From the NCBI GenBank assembly GCA_022560025.1, contig JAFISE010000140.1, positions 1 through 64,000 of the forward strand: 64,000 nucleotides of DNA, given 5' to 3'. Shown piece by piece: positions 21,529 to 31,298 of this stretch; positions within the stretch are counted from its first letter, which is position 1; every line of letters begins with the position of its first letter. The notes under the pieces were generated by a model that did not search any database, had not been told where the DNA came from, and worked only from the letters and a program-made list of their open reading frames with translations. This DNA comes from Stagonosporopsis chrysanthemi (taxonomy: Eukaryota; Ascomycota; Dothideomycetes; Pleosporales; Didymellaceae). Both the position numbers and the translations under genes were made by a program.

Positions 21529-22803
21529 CTAAATTCTAGCCTGCACCACGAGCCCGTCCCGTCCGCCTGCAGCTGGTGACGACAGGGCGCTCACTACCTC
21601 GCCGGCCCGCAGCGAGATGTCCTTTGCCAATGAACGGCCACCTTCTGAATTCGCTGACATCAACCACATGCGAGCATCGGCAACAGCGCCACGCTTGAAC
21701 TGCACCTCTTCGAAGCTCTCACCAAGCTGGTGACAGCCGAGTACGAGTGTGTTCAAACTCTGCAGCAGGCCGCTGCTTGTGAATGGAGCAGCAGACGTGT
21801 CTCTGATGATGACGTTGGCCTTGGAGCATGGCTCAGAAGCATCCTTGCCCGTGACGACGCGGAGAGCGAACTCGCCCTTGCTAGCTACTTGCTTCTCGTA
21901 TGCGCGCATGTAGATGGCCTGGATGACCTCAGATGAGTCTGTCACGGCCTTTGTGTCGCACGACGGCTTGGACCAGATGGAGCACAATCGCGGCGCAGGT
22001 GTCTCCCGTTCACCAAGAACCTTCAGTGGTGCAACTGCTTCATTCTCAGTCACAACCGTGATATTACCGAGACGAGGGCATGACAACAGATCATCCAAGA
22101 TCTCAATCGTTTGTTGACTCGAGCCAACGACCGCGACGTTCAGACGCGGCTCGAAGGGCTGACGAAGCTCGTCCCTACGTGATAGGTAATCGGCCGTAGG
22201 CATGATACGCTGTCCGGAAAGGAAATCGACCGTGGTCAACGGCTCTGCCTTTGCACTGATGTGCTTTCCTGGTGTGGGCGCAGCAACGTTCCGTGCCCGC
22301 ACGGCGTATGTCTTGCCAGTGTTGTCCTTCACGACAATCTTCCAGCTTCTTACGGTGCCGTCCTCGGTCTCTGGGACAACACCAACGACCTCGCTGCCGT
22401 ATCGGACCTGATCTTTGAATTGCTCCGCACACCACTTCATGTAGTCTTCAAACTCGTCTCGAAGAGGATTCAGTCGGTCGGAGTTTGCAAACTCCACCAG
22501 GCGGTTTCGAGCCAGCAGGTAGCAGGAGTAACTGAAAGCTGATCGTGGGTTGCGAAGCGTTGCCAGGTCGTAGAGGAAAGGAACCTCCATGCGCGACCTG
22601 GACAGGTGTGTTCCGGAGTGCCATGAGAAAGAGGGCTTGCGTTCGAGGAAAAGCACTTTTGAGTCGGTACGTGCTTCGCGGTTCGCAATAGCAGTCGCTA
22701 ATTGAGCTGCGCTGAATCCAACGCAGACAAGATCATAAACAGGCAGAGCAGATGAACCAGAGGTACCATCCAGATGCCTGGGGGTTTGCTGAGTCGTTGA
22801 CAT
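21529..22803 (-). CDS. Diverged SidA-like (ornithine N5-monooxygenase family) flavoprotein
   Basis: One exon, 424 aa from the ATG at 22803; the frame is open further upstream but only non-ATG starts precede it. Family membership is clear from FLERKPSFSWHSG, the block DLATLRNPRSAFSYSCYL, VEFANS and FEDYMKW. SidA hydroxylates ornithine N5, the committed step of hydroxamate siderophores. Key positions are changed. The FAD motif reads VGFSAAQLA where the family has GFGPA. The NADPH motif reads VVGSSQQTIE where the family has GSGQSAAE. The ornithine-contact Lys before DLATLR is Tyr. The NxxY block after the NADPH region and the C-terminal ATGY are missing. It is also shorter than the usual 480-500 aa. 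The frame has no stop, so it is under some constraint. It is divergent from the SidF-like gene, with one exact iron-GATA site between them. Confidence 0.8.
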   Translation of the reverse strand: MSTTQQTPRHLDGTSGSSALPVYDLVCVGFSAAQLATAIANREARTDSKVLFLERKPSFSWHSGTHLSRSRMEVPFLYDLATLRNPRSAFSYSCYLLARNRLVEFANSDRLNPLRDEFEDYMKWCAEQFKDQVRYGSEVVGVVPETEDGTVRSWKIVVKDNTGKTYAVRARNVAAPTPGKHISAKAEPLTTVDFLSGQRIMPTADYLSRRDELRQPFEPRLNVAVVGSSQQTIEILDDLLSCPRLGNITVVTENEAVAPLKVLGERETPAPRLCSIWSKPSCDTKAVTDSSEVIQAIYMRAYEKQVASKGEFALRVVTGKDASEPCSKANVIIRDTSAAPFTSSGLLQSLNTLVLGCHQLGESFEEVQFKRGAVADARMWLMSANSEGGRSLAKDISLRAGEVVSALSSPAAGGRDGLVVQARI

Positions 22804-23384
22804 AGTGCTGAGTGGGTTTGCTGTTGTAAGTTGAAACACTTGAGAATGTGCAGCGCCTCGAGACAGTGCAGGTAAAATGTACTTTTGGAAGCTGGCCGGC
22901 GGTTGTCTCAAAAAAAGTTACGGTACGATCGCGACAGCTCGACACCCGAACATTGCATGAGCTTGTGCACCTGCCCAAGACACAAGCTCTACCGCCCGTC
23001 TGCTTTACTGAGAAGATGTCACCAAAATTTTTAGCGTAGGTAGGGATCAAGGTTGCTACAGCCAACCTCGGACGACGTGGGGCTGTACCATCTCAAAGGT
23101 GGTCAGCTAATTTAGCACCCGCATGACGCCCTTCTAACCACCCACTCGGCGCCTTCCATCGGGCTGGGGTCCTTGCGAGTTCGTCGGCAACTCTCGATCT
23201 GATAAAATACCCAGCTAACACTGCGTATTGTAATAGCTGCAAGCAAGGTACGGTTTAATTCTTTTCCAGACCTCGGCTTCTACCGACAAATATCATCACC
23301 TTCCAAACTTCACGCTGTGACTGTTGCAATTGCCTTGCAGTTCCAAGGTCCTCATACCTCTTTTTTTGCACCCTCTCAAGCATA
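22804..23384. promoter_or_regulatory. Divergent promoter SidA-like / SidF-like
   Basis: The region has no gene. It separates the minus-strand flavoprotein start (22803) from the plus-strand acyltransferase start (23385), and holds one exact iron-GATA site about 180 bp from the latter. Confidence 0.65.
23197..23205 (+). promoter_or_regulatory. Exact iron-GATA site ATCTGATAA
   Basis: An exact match to ATCWGATAA in the shared promoter of the SidA-like and SidF-like genes. Position and identity fit repression by an SreA-type factor when iron is plentiful. Confidence 0.78.
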
Positions 23385-24765
23385 ATGGCGCAAGAATCTC
23401 AGGCATCGAAAGCTGTCGCAGCACCCTTTTTGTTGAAGCTCCCTCACCCGTACCTGACAGGCTACACTGTCAAGAATGTGGCGCAAGATGGTCAAGCTGC
23501 CAGCAACCAAATCTTGCTCTCCAGGAGCGACAGCAGCAACGAGGGCATCTCGCCGCCTAGTCAGCTGGACAACACTTCCATCTCGTTTAGCGACATTGCG
23601 TTTCTGCCTCAGGATGCAGCACCTTCAAAGGGCGACAACAGTTCCTGGGCACGAGCACGCAGATCACCTTACCTAACAGTGTCGTGGACTGGGGAGCGAC
23701 CCAGTATTCCGCAGATGTGGCTCGTTGCGTATGCCTTGGTCTCACTTCACCCACTGGTTGAGACCCTTCGCGTGCTGCTTGTTGGCAGAGATTCAGAGTC
23801 CACGGCTCACGAACTCTACTCCACTGGCCTCTTCCACCCTCATCCAAAGCCCTCTGATGCATCTCTCCCTCAAGATGGACATCTTCTCTTGCGAGGCGCT
23901 TTCTGGCAGGGCGCTGCATCCCCTTTCGGCCCTCGTCCGGTCTGGGCACCACGACTAGATGCCTCAGGAAAGCCAAGAATTCAGCAATACCCTGCTTTCC
24001 CTCATCAGACGGCACCATCTACACAGTTTCCGGCTCAACCGCGGCACACCATGCACCCTGTTAGAGAGCCAAAGCCAGAGCCCGGCTCAGTCATCTACAG
24101 CAGGTGGGTACCTCATCTGGGGGAACATTTCACTATGATAGCCCTTGACTACACCAACCCTGAGCATCTCGCTCTCTTCAACAAGTGGCAGAATGACCCA
24201 CGTGTTGCTGCTGGCTGGAACGAGACCGGGACACTGGATCAGCACCGCAAGTATCTGCGGAAATTGCATGAAGACCCCCACGTTCTAACTATGTTTGCGG
24301 CATTTGACGATGTCCTCTTTGCCTACTTTGAGGTCTACTGGGCTATGGTAGGTCGATCTCAGCCTTTTTCGATTAACGTACGTGATCTAATGCATCTAAC
24401 AGGAAGATCACATGGGTGCCCACTACCGGTCGGAACTTTACGACCGTGGAAGGCACTCACTTGTCGGTGACATCCGGTTCAGAGGTCCGTACCGAGTCTC
24501 CGCATGGTGGTCTGGACTCATGCACTACATGTTCCTGGACGAGCCACGCACCTGGAACCTCGTCGGTGAGCCAGCGGCTACTAGTAGCACTGTGCTAGCG
24601 TATGACTTTGCTCATGGTTTCCACGTTGAGAAGCTTATGGACCTGCCGCATAAGCGCAGTGCGCTCATGATGGTAAACAGAGAGAAGTTCTTCACACTGA
24701 GCCCGTTTGTGTGGGACGGCGAGAAAAAGGTTCGACCAAGCTTAGACGCGCTGGCAAAGTTGTGA
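23385..24765 (+). CDS. sidF: N5-hydroxyornithine acyltransferase, SidF-like (PTS1 ending AKL)
   Basis: Two exons, 23385-24347 and 24403-24765, give 441 aa. The C-terminal half is the GNAT-type acyltransferase of the IucB/AlcB family: YSRWVPHLGEHFTMIALDY, FNKWQNDPRVAAGWNE, YFEVYWAMEDHMGAHY and SLVGDIRFRGPYR. The family transfers an acyl group (acetyl or anhydromevalonyl) from CoA to N5-hydroxyornithine; SidF uses anhydromevalonyl-CoA in fusarinine synthesis and SidL acetyl-CoA. SidF is favoured because a SidI-like ligase follows downstream and the protein ends in AKL, a PTS1 peroxisomal signal, matching the known peroxisomal location of this step. The first ATG after the promoter is used. The exact iron-GATA site lies about 180 bp upstream. 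Confidence 0.88.
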
Positions 24766-25088
24766 AGTAAATCTTGTTTGTTTGATTATGACCTTTGTAG
24801 CGTTTCAGCGGCGACTGAGATAGCAATGTACGAGTTCACCTGCTCACACGGATCACGGCATAGGCTGTCTTCGAGTCAGCATCTTCATGTCGATTAATTC
24901 AGATAGTTTACGATAATATACAGTTTCCTCCTCGAATGCCAGATTTGGCAAGGAAACGCAAGTGATGCATCAATTATGCGCTAGCCTCGAAGTCAACGTC
25001 ATAGCTTGCAACGGCGCCGTATTCTATTCAGCCAATCGATGCGTCGGGCGATGGTGCCTGAGCCGAGTTGATGGCATGCAGGGCGCGG

Positions 25089-25397
25089 ATCAGATAACCT
25101 TAACTGAGCTGTGGCCGTGGCGGCATGTGAAGCAAAAATTTTGATTAGATGTGCACCCGCTATTCGTGTTCGCGACGCCAGGCGAACGTACGAGGCGTTC
25201 GTACAGGACTGGCAAATGCAGGGTCGAGACAAGCTCGCGCCTGGGCTGATGTGGATGCAACACGTCAACGGCTATGCACGCAATTCGGTATTGTTGGACC
25301 CGGTTAGATTAATGCGAAGAAAAAATTATCAGATGCAGCCCACACCGCTTGTAGCCACCAACCGATGAGACCTCCCCACTCAAATTTCATCTGATAA
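25089..25397. promoter_or_regulatory. Three exact iron-GATA sites
   Basis: ATCAGATAA at 25089-25097, TTATCAGAT (minus strand site) at 25326-25334, ATCTGATAA at 25389-25397. All match ATCWGATAA exactly. They lie 1.1-1.5 kb upstream of the SidI-like start. Confidence 0.78.
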
Positions 25398-25888
25398 CTC
25401 TGATGCTACGGGCACAGTCACCGAGAAGGCGCTCGACGCGGGCCGACGGTAGCAACCCTTGGGCATGACCCTGCAGCAGTCGTTGCTGAGCTACTCCTAC
25501 CAATACAGCTTGTCATTCAGCTCAAGTAATCGACTGAGTCAACGTCATCGCAGAGGCGAGACGCTGGACAGTACAGGAAGAACCCCACGTCACTGACCAT
25601 GCAGATTGTATCCTCCTCTTTGCCGTCTGACATCCAAACGGAGACTCAACTCTGACAACATGCATGTGAAATAGCTAGCCGAATAGACGGCTGCGACATG
25701 ATTAAGCTGTATTGTCGCACGGCCGAGAGAAGGATCAGTCGATGCCTCTCGGAACCAGAGTACCTGCCCAGTTTAGTAGAGAGCTAAGGCAGCGCGATTT
25801 GTTTCCGCATTTCGAGCGACTCTTGCACGGTGCATCCCGCATCCTTCCATTCTCGCCAAGCTGTTTCTTTGCTTCCTCCACCTCCGCC

Positions 25889-25983
25889 ATCTGATAAAAA
25901 ATTTTACGCGCCCTGCTGGACATGACTCCACAATACAGCCACCGATGCTGCAATGTTTCATGTGACCTGAAATCTTATCAGAT
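25889..25983. promoter_or_regulatory. Two exact iron-GATA sites
   Basis: ATCTGATAA at 25889-25897 and TTATCAGAT (minus-strand site) at 25975-25983. They lie about 560-650 bp upstream of the SidI-like start codon. Confidence 0.78.
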
Positions 25984-26540
25984 GAGATTGATGCCCCATG
26001 TCTAGCGCAGCCGGAGTGGACCGTGCGATGTGGTCATCGGCTACACTGTTGCTCACCACTTGTTGCGATGATCTCTCCTCGCCGAGGATAAATTTTCGGT
26101 CGATCACACCTAGAAAGATGCTGGTTCACGCTACAGGATCTGATAGTCGGCGCTGGTACCAAATGCAGTAATGACGAGCGTGCCGGTGTGAAGGCACAGA
26201 AAGAATGCGGCCTACGTATCGTGGGCTGTGATGATGGCACAAATGGGCTCTATTGAATCCGAGGCATCGGCGAAAAGCTGTTGTACTGGTCCCACTGAAC
26301 ATGGCGAAGATCGGTACCCCGTTGTCCCAGCATCAGCTCTTCGACAGCTTCTGGGCTCTACTGTGTACTATTGCTTCACTGGCATTCTGCCTGTTGGCCT
26401 TTGATTACCTTGGTGGACATTTCATCCTTATAATCTCGGATTCTACAAAAGCTATCCTAATAATATCTGAGCGACCTGTTACTCTTGTGAGGCCTTAAAT
26501 TCCTCAAAGTGCATGGTACGCCGCGCACAAGGTAGCAGCA

Positions 26541-28457
26541 ATGGCGCAAATCAATGACCAGTCACGGAACGACGCACTTCAACGATTGAACCAAACTCTT
26601 CTGCAAATCGATCCGTATATTCTCCCACCGTATCCGAACCTATCAATTGTCTCTGGGCCGCTCGATCCTCCCCTCCTCCAGTTGACCCTTTCGCAACTCC
26701 TGTCACAACAAGCCGAACGTTATGCAAACAACGAGGCTGTGGTCATACCTTGGACGGGCGCACGGTGGACATACAAGAAGCTTTGGGACGAGTCGAGCTT
26801 GCTTGCACGGGCGTTGCTGAAATATGGTGTTCGTCCAAGGGACAGGATAGGGATCATGAGTGGGAATTGTGAGAAGTACATCGCTGTATTCTTCGCATGC
26901 GCACGACTTGGTGCGATCTGTGTAACGCTCAACAATACATATACGCCGACAGAGATGGAGTACGCTCTCAAGCACACAAGTCAGTCAAGTCTACTTCCAA
27001 TGGCCCGTATGCAACGATGCTGACTTTTGCAGGATGCAGTGTTCTCTTTACCGCGTCGAAGATTGCACGTTTTGATAACCAGCCGCTTCTCGAACGCTTG
27101 AGAGACGAAGAACTACACACAGTACTGCCGGATCTGAAGACTGTCTGTCTCATTCGGGGTGATGATGACGCTTTCATCAAATACGACGAGTTTATACAGG
27201 AGGCAGAGAGTATACCACAACACCTCTTGGAAATCTTTGACGGGATTGTCAGCCCCCACGATGTTGCCAATCTCCAGTTCACAAGTGGCAGCACTGGCAA
27301 CCCTAAAGCCGCCATGCTGACACATCAGTAAGCACTTCTCTGTACCAGCTCCTTCACACTCGCTAACTGGACCAGCAACCTCGTCAACAATTCCCGCTTC
27401 ATTGGAGACCGCATGGATTTGACAGAGAAAGACATACTCTGTTGCCCCCCACCACTCTTCCACTGCTTCGGCCTTACACTTGGCTTGCTTGCCACTCTGA
27501 CCCACGGCGGCAAGATCGTCTTCCCTGAAGAATCATTCGACCCTGTTGCATGCTCAAAGGCTATCTCCGATGAGCGCTGCACTGCGCTCCATGGTGTGCC
27601 GGCCATGATGGAGTCCATCATTAACGTTAAGAAACCTCAAGGCTGGTCTTCGCAGCTTCGTACCGGTATTGTGGCCGGAAGCCCAGTACCCCGTTGGCTT
27701 ATGGAGCGTATGGTCAACGAACTAGGCATGACAGATTTCACATCAAGCTACGGCTTGACTGAGGCCTCACCCACAGTTTTCAATGCGCATACGACAGACT
27801 CTCTTCATGCACGACTGACGAGTGTTGGTACTGTGCTACCGCATGCTCGCGTTAAGATTGTGGATCACGAGGACAGAGTTTTGCCTATCGGGTATCGTGG
27901 CGAGCTTTGCATATCAGGGTATCAGCTCTGCAGAGGCTACTGGGAGAATCCTGAGAAGACGGCCGAGCTGTTGGTCAGGGACGAACATGGCGAGCTGTGG
28001 CTACACACGGGTGATGAAGCAGTACTCGATGTTGATGGATATTGTACCATCACCGGTCGATTTAAGGACATCATCATTCGAGGTAAGACATCTCTCCACG
28101 TTCATCACCAACTGACACAATACAGGTGGTGAGAACATCTATCCTCTCGAAATCGAAGAGCGTCTTGTACAACACCCCTCCATCGCTCGTGCGATTGTTG
28201 TTGGTGTATCACACCCACGCTATGTCGAGGTACCTACTGCTTTCCTACAACTCGAGGCAGGTACAGAGAAGCCCCAACTTGCGGATGTACAGGCATGGGT
28301 CAGGCAAGTACTTGGCCGACACAAGGCCCCAGTCCATGTGTTCTGGCTTGGCGACGACTGTGATAGTGAGGTGCCGTTGACAGGCAGTGGAAAGATCAAA
28401 AAATTCGTCTTGAGGGATGTTGCGGAGGGAATTCTGGGGCAAAAAGTAGGGATTTGA
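26541..28457 (+). CDS. sidI: Acyl-CoA ligase, SidI-like (mevalonyl-CoA ligase candidate)
   Basis: Four exons, 26541-26979, 27033-27327, 27376-28082 and 28126-28457, give 590 aa. It is an ANL-superfamily enzyme: the AMP-binding loop FTSGSTGNPKA spans the end of exon 2, SYGLTEASP is the A5-type motif, LHTGDEAVLDVDGY and GRFKDIIIRGGENIYPLEIE follow, and the C-terminal lysine is in PLTGSGKIKK. In Aspergillus, SidI activates mevalonate to mevalonyl-CoA, which SidH dehydrates and SidF transfers. An N-terminal RLNQTLLQI (residues 10-18) resembles a PTS2 peroxisomal signal, as expected for SidI, though the last position is Ile where Leu or Ala is usual. All junctions keep frame. A general medium-chain acyl-CoA ligase is the alternative; cluster context favours SidI. 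Confidence 0.87.
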
Positions 28458-29067
28458 TGCTCTGTGCTTCGTGATTCTTCAGGTATGTATGCAAATAGAG
28501 ATGCTGGATCGAGTGCTGACGGGTACAGCATTTGGGGCGTTGAGCGCTATACGGGGGGCACTTTGCAACACCGAATTTACCGCGTTTTCCTTGACATCTT
28601 CACCATGCCTCTGTATCTATTATGAGAGCCTGAACAATCCTCTTGATGTTTCACGGGTACGGGTACTGCCTTGGCGCGTACGTTTGGTGATTGATCAACA
28701 CGGACACCGACTTCATTGCACCGCCATGACAACGACATGCACGCGACACTGCTTGTTTGGTACGACCTTTGTAATTCGATATCCCTTTTCATATTATTCG
28801 AAATAAGTTATGGTCGCAGCTCTTTCGTGTGGCTGTTACTACTGACAATTTGCATCCGAGGAGCGTAGTGCTCATTCTGACGCAATGCTCTCGTCAATTA
28901 TACACAACATCACAGCACCTTCCCTTTACCAGCACTGGTGACGCGCTTATAGCCAATGAGCGCTACATGATTACACGAGTCCGTCATGATAATGTCTCGT
29001 TCAACATGCATTGCTTCAAAAGTCTCGCGTGTCCCTACACGTGTTACTTGGACAGCTGTTTACAAAT
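28458..29067. other. Intergenic between SidI-like and FAD-Rieske genes
   Basis: No gene is seen, and no match to the iron-GATA consensus was noticed. It should contain the SidI-like 3' end and the promoter of the next gene. Confidence 0.5.
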
Positions 29068-30873
29068 ATGTCGCTCTTCGCCCCACGGCTACTCACAACA
29101 GTCTCGCTCCGCTACGCTGCTAGAACCGTCCCAATTCAAACTTTCCGAAACTCAAGCCTTGCCCTCTCGCGCCAATTCGTGACGATATCTCGCTTTCGCA
29201 CTCAGCACCGTACATTAGCCACGATGAACAGCGACCCTAAGCATTTTATGTACACCAGCGGCGAGACAGATCCCGTTTGGATCCATACAGTACCTTACGA
29301 TAGCATTCCTAGATTCCCGAAGCTTGACAGGGACCTTGAGACAGACGTATGCATTGTTGGTGCAGGTATCTCAGGTGTCTCAGTTGCATATGAGCTTGTG
29401 ACTCGCGGTCTGAACGTTGTCCTGATCGAGGGTCGCGAAGTTCTCTCTGGTGAGACCGGCCGCACGAGTGGTCATCTTGCCAACGATCTGGACGATGGTT
29501 ACACCGCGATCGCTAAGAAGCACAGTGACAAGGGTGCAAAGGCTGCAGCTGAGTCGCACACCTGGGCTTTGAATCGTATCGGCGAGATCTCGAAGCAGCT
29601 TGGCTTTGAGTGCGAGTACCGCCATCTTCCTGGCTACGACTTCTCCCAATACCCGAAGGATGATAAAAACCACGCAGACGACATGAAGTCCGTCATCGAA
29701 GACGGTCAAAAGGCAAAGGAGCTCGGTATTGCGACGGAGTACAGAGAGGGCTTCAAACTCAAGGGCTGGGGAGGAACTCCAGATCAGTCTGACGCAGTGG
29801 TTTTTGCCGGACAAGCTACGTTCCATCCCACCAAATATGTCATAGGCGTCCTCGACTTCTTGAAACAGCAGCCCAACTTCTCGTGCTACACGAACACTCG
29901 TTGCATGGATGTACAAGAGAAGGGCGTCGAGATCCTGGGTATGGGGCATAAGGAGGTGACAGTCAGCACGATTGACGGCCACAACATCAAGTGCGCCGAT
30001 GCAGTCGAAGCTACCTGTGTTCCCCTCCAAAAGCTATCCGTTATTGCCGAGGAGGAGTACTACCGCACTTACTGCATCGCGATCCGCATCCCTAAGGGTT
30101 CGGTCGAGGACTGCCTCTTCTATGACTCTGCTGAAATATACAAGTACGTCCGTCTCACCGAGTGCGATCAAAAAGACGACTACATGGTCGTCGGAGGCGG
30201 GGACCACAAAGTCGGCCAAGGCGATACAACAGCACCCTTCAAGGAGCTCGAAGAGTGGACACGCTCGCGCTTCCCACAAGCCACAACCGTAGACTACAAA
30301 TGGAGCGGTCAGGTCTTTGAGCCCGTGGACTTCATGGCCTTCATCGGCAAGAACCAGGGCAGGAAACACACCTACATCATCACAGGCGACAGCGGCAACG
30401 GCCTGACTCACGGCGTTCTGGCAGGCCGCCTGATCGCGGATGAGATTACAGGCGAGACGAACCCCTGGGCCTCTCTGTACAACCCGAGCCGTCTGGCCTC
30501 CATTGTCAAATCGCTCCCCAGCTTGATCAGCCACGATGTCCAGATTAACTCGCAGTACAAGCGATTCCTGCAGTCGGATATCAAGGATATCGAGGACCTT
30601 GCGCCTGGCGACGGAGGCGTGCTGAATGCTACGGGAAAGAAGCCGCTGGCTGTGTACAAGGATGATGGTGGGCAGGTACACAAATTCAGCGCTCTGTGTC
30701 CGCATATGAAAGGCGTGGTGTGCTGGAACTCAACAGAGAAGAGCTGGGATTGCCCCGTTCATGGTAGTAGGTTCAGCAAAGATGGCGTGCAGCTCATCGG
30801 ACCTTCCAAAGCTGGATTGGAGCCGGCCGATGCGAGCGGACAGGCTTTGCAGGATGAGGCTATCAAAGTCTAG
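29068..30873 (+). CDS. FAD-dependent oxidoreductase with C-terminal Rieske [2Fe-2S] domain
   Basis: A single-exon gene of 601 aa from the ATG at 29068. The N-terminal 50 residues are Arg-, Ser- and Thr-rich without acids (MSLFAPRLLTTVSLRYAAR), resembling a mitochondrial presequence; a second ATG at 29224 would give a protein without it. The DAO-type FAD motif VCIVGAGISGVSVAYE starts near residue 94. A C-terminal Rieske domain supplies the cluster ligands Cys544-x-His546 and Cys562-x-x-His565 (CPH and CPVH). DAO-plus-Rieske proteins are common in bacteria and filamentous fungi, but their amine or acid substrates are mostly unknown, and none can be named here. It lies 610 bp beyond the SidI-like gene on the same strand and carries an iron cofactor, but membership in the cluster is not shown. 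Confidence 0.88.
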   Translation: MSLFAPRLLTTVSLRYAARTVPIQTFRNSSLALSRQFVTISRFRTQHRTLATMNSDPKHFMYTSGETDPVWIHTVPYDSIPRFPKLDRDLETDVCIVGAGISGVSVAYELVTRGLNVVLIEGREVLSGETGRTSGHLANDLDDGYTAIAKKHSDKGAKAAAESHTWALNRIGEISKQLGFECEYRHLPGYDFSQYPKDDKNHADDMKSVIEDGQKAKELGIATEYREGFKLKGWGGTPDQSDAVVFAGQATFHPTKYVIGVLDFLKQQPNFSCYTNTRCMDVQEKGVEILGMGHKEVTVSTIDGHNIKCADAVEATCVPLQKLSVIAEEEYYRTYCIAIRIPKGSVEDCLFYDSAEIYKYVRLTECDQKDDYMVVGGGDHKVGQGDTTAPFKELEEWTRSRFPQATTVDYKWSGQVFEPVDFMAFIGKNQGRKHTYIITGDSGNGLTHGVLAGRLIADEITGETNPWASLYNPSRLASIVKSLPSLISHDVQINSQYKRFLQSDIKDIEDLAPGDGGVLNATGKKPLAVYKDDGGQVHKFSALCPHMKGVVCWNSTEKSWDCPVHGSRFSKDGVQLIGPSKAGLEPADASGQALQDEAIKV

Positions 30874-31298
30874 CGAGTCGTGATGTGACGACAGAGGACA
30901 GGTCTTAATCATGCGTCACGATAACGCAACTGCAATAATGAATCAATGCTCTTTGAAAGTCTGATAATTGAACGTGATGCATGAAAGAAGAATCGTTCAG
31001 CTACCCTGTTCTACAGGTAGGTAATAACATGACAGCCAGAAAGCCAGCCCATGTCTAGCCGGCATCGATGTTCACACATTGAACAACTGCGCTCGAACAA
31101 CACCTTATCCTTGAACGCCGCGCTACCAGATCTCGCTTATTGCATTGGCATATCCTGGTCAATGGTTTCCAGAACATGCATGAACTTGACAACATCCTCA
31201 CCAGCGCCCTCGAGTTTACGCGTCAAAATCTGTACACCCGAGCACTTTGACAATTGAAACTTAACCTCGGAACTATCCTCCACTCCAGATGAAGCCTT
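30874..31298. other. Convergent intergenic region
   Basis: The region lies between the stop of the FAD-Rieske gene and the stop of the minus-strand RSC9-like gene. One GTCTGATAA near 30959 is an eight-of-nine match to the iron-GATA site but lies downstream of both genes. No gene is seen. Confidence 0.45.

Larger units (their letters stand above)
24766..26540. promoter_or_regulatory. Long gene-free region rich in iron-GATA sites, upstream of SidI-like gene
   Basis: This 1.8-kb stretch has no gene-like frame, and is unusually long for this window. It holds five exact ATCWGATAA sites (three at 25089-25397, two at 25889-25983) and one near-match (26138-26146, ATCTGATAG). Confidence 0.7.

Noticed and set aside
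22804..22911. Extension of the SidA-like protein upstream of 22803
   Set aside because: The frame is open but no ATG lies there; TTG is not an accepted nuclear start, so the ATG at 22803 is used.
28471..28806. A frame after the SidI-like gene
   Set aside because: It lies in the intergenic region, has no features, and is not needed to complete any gene.
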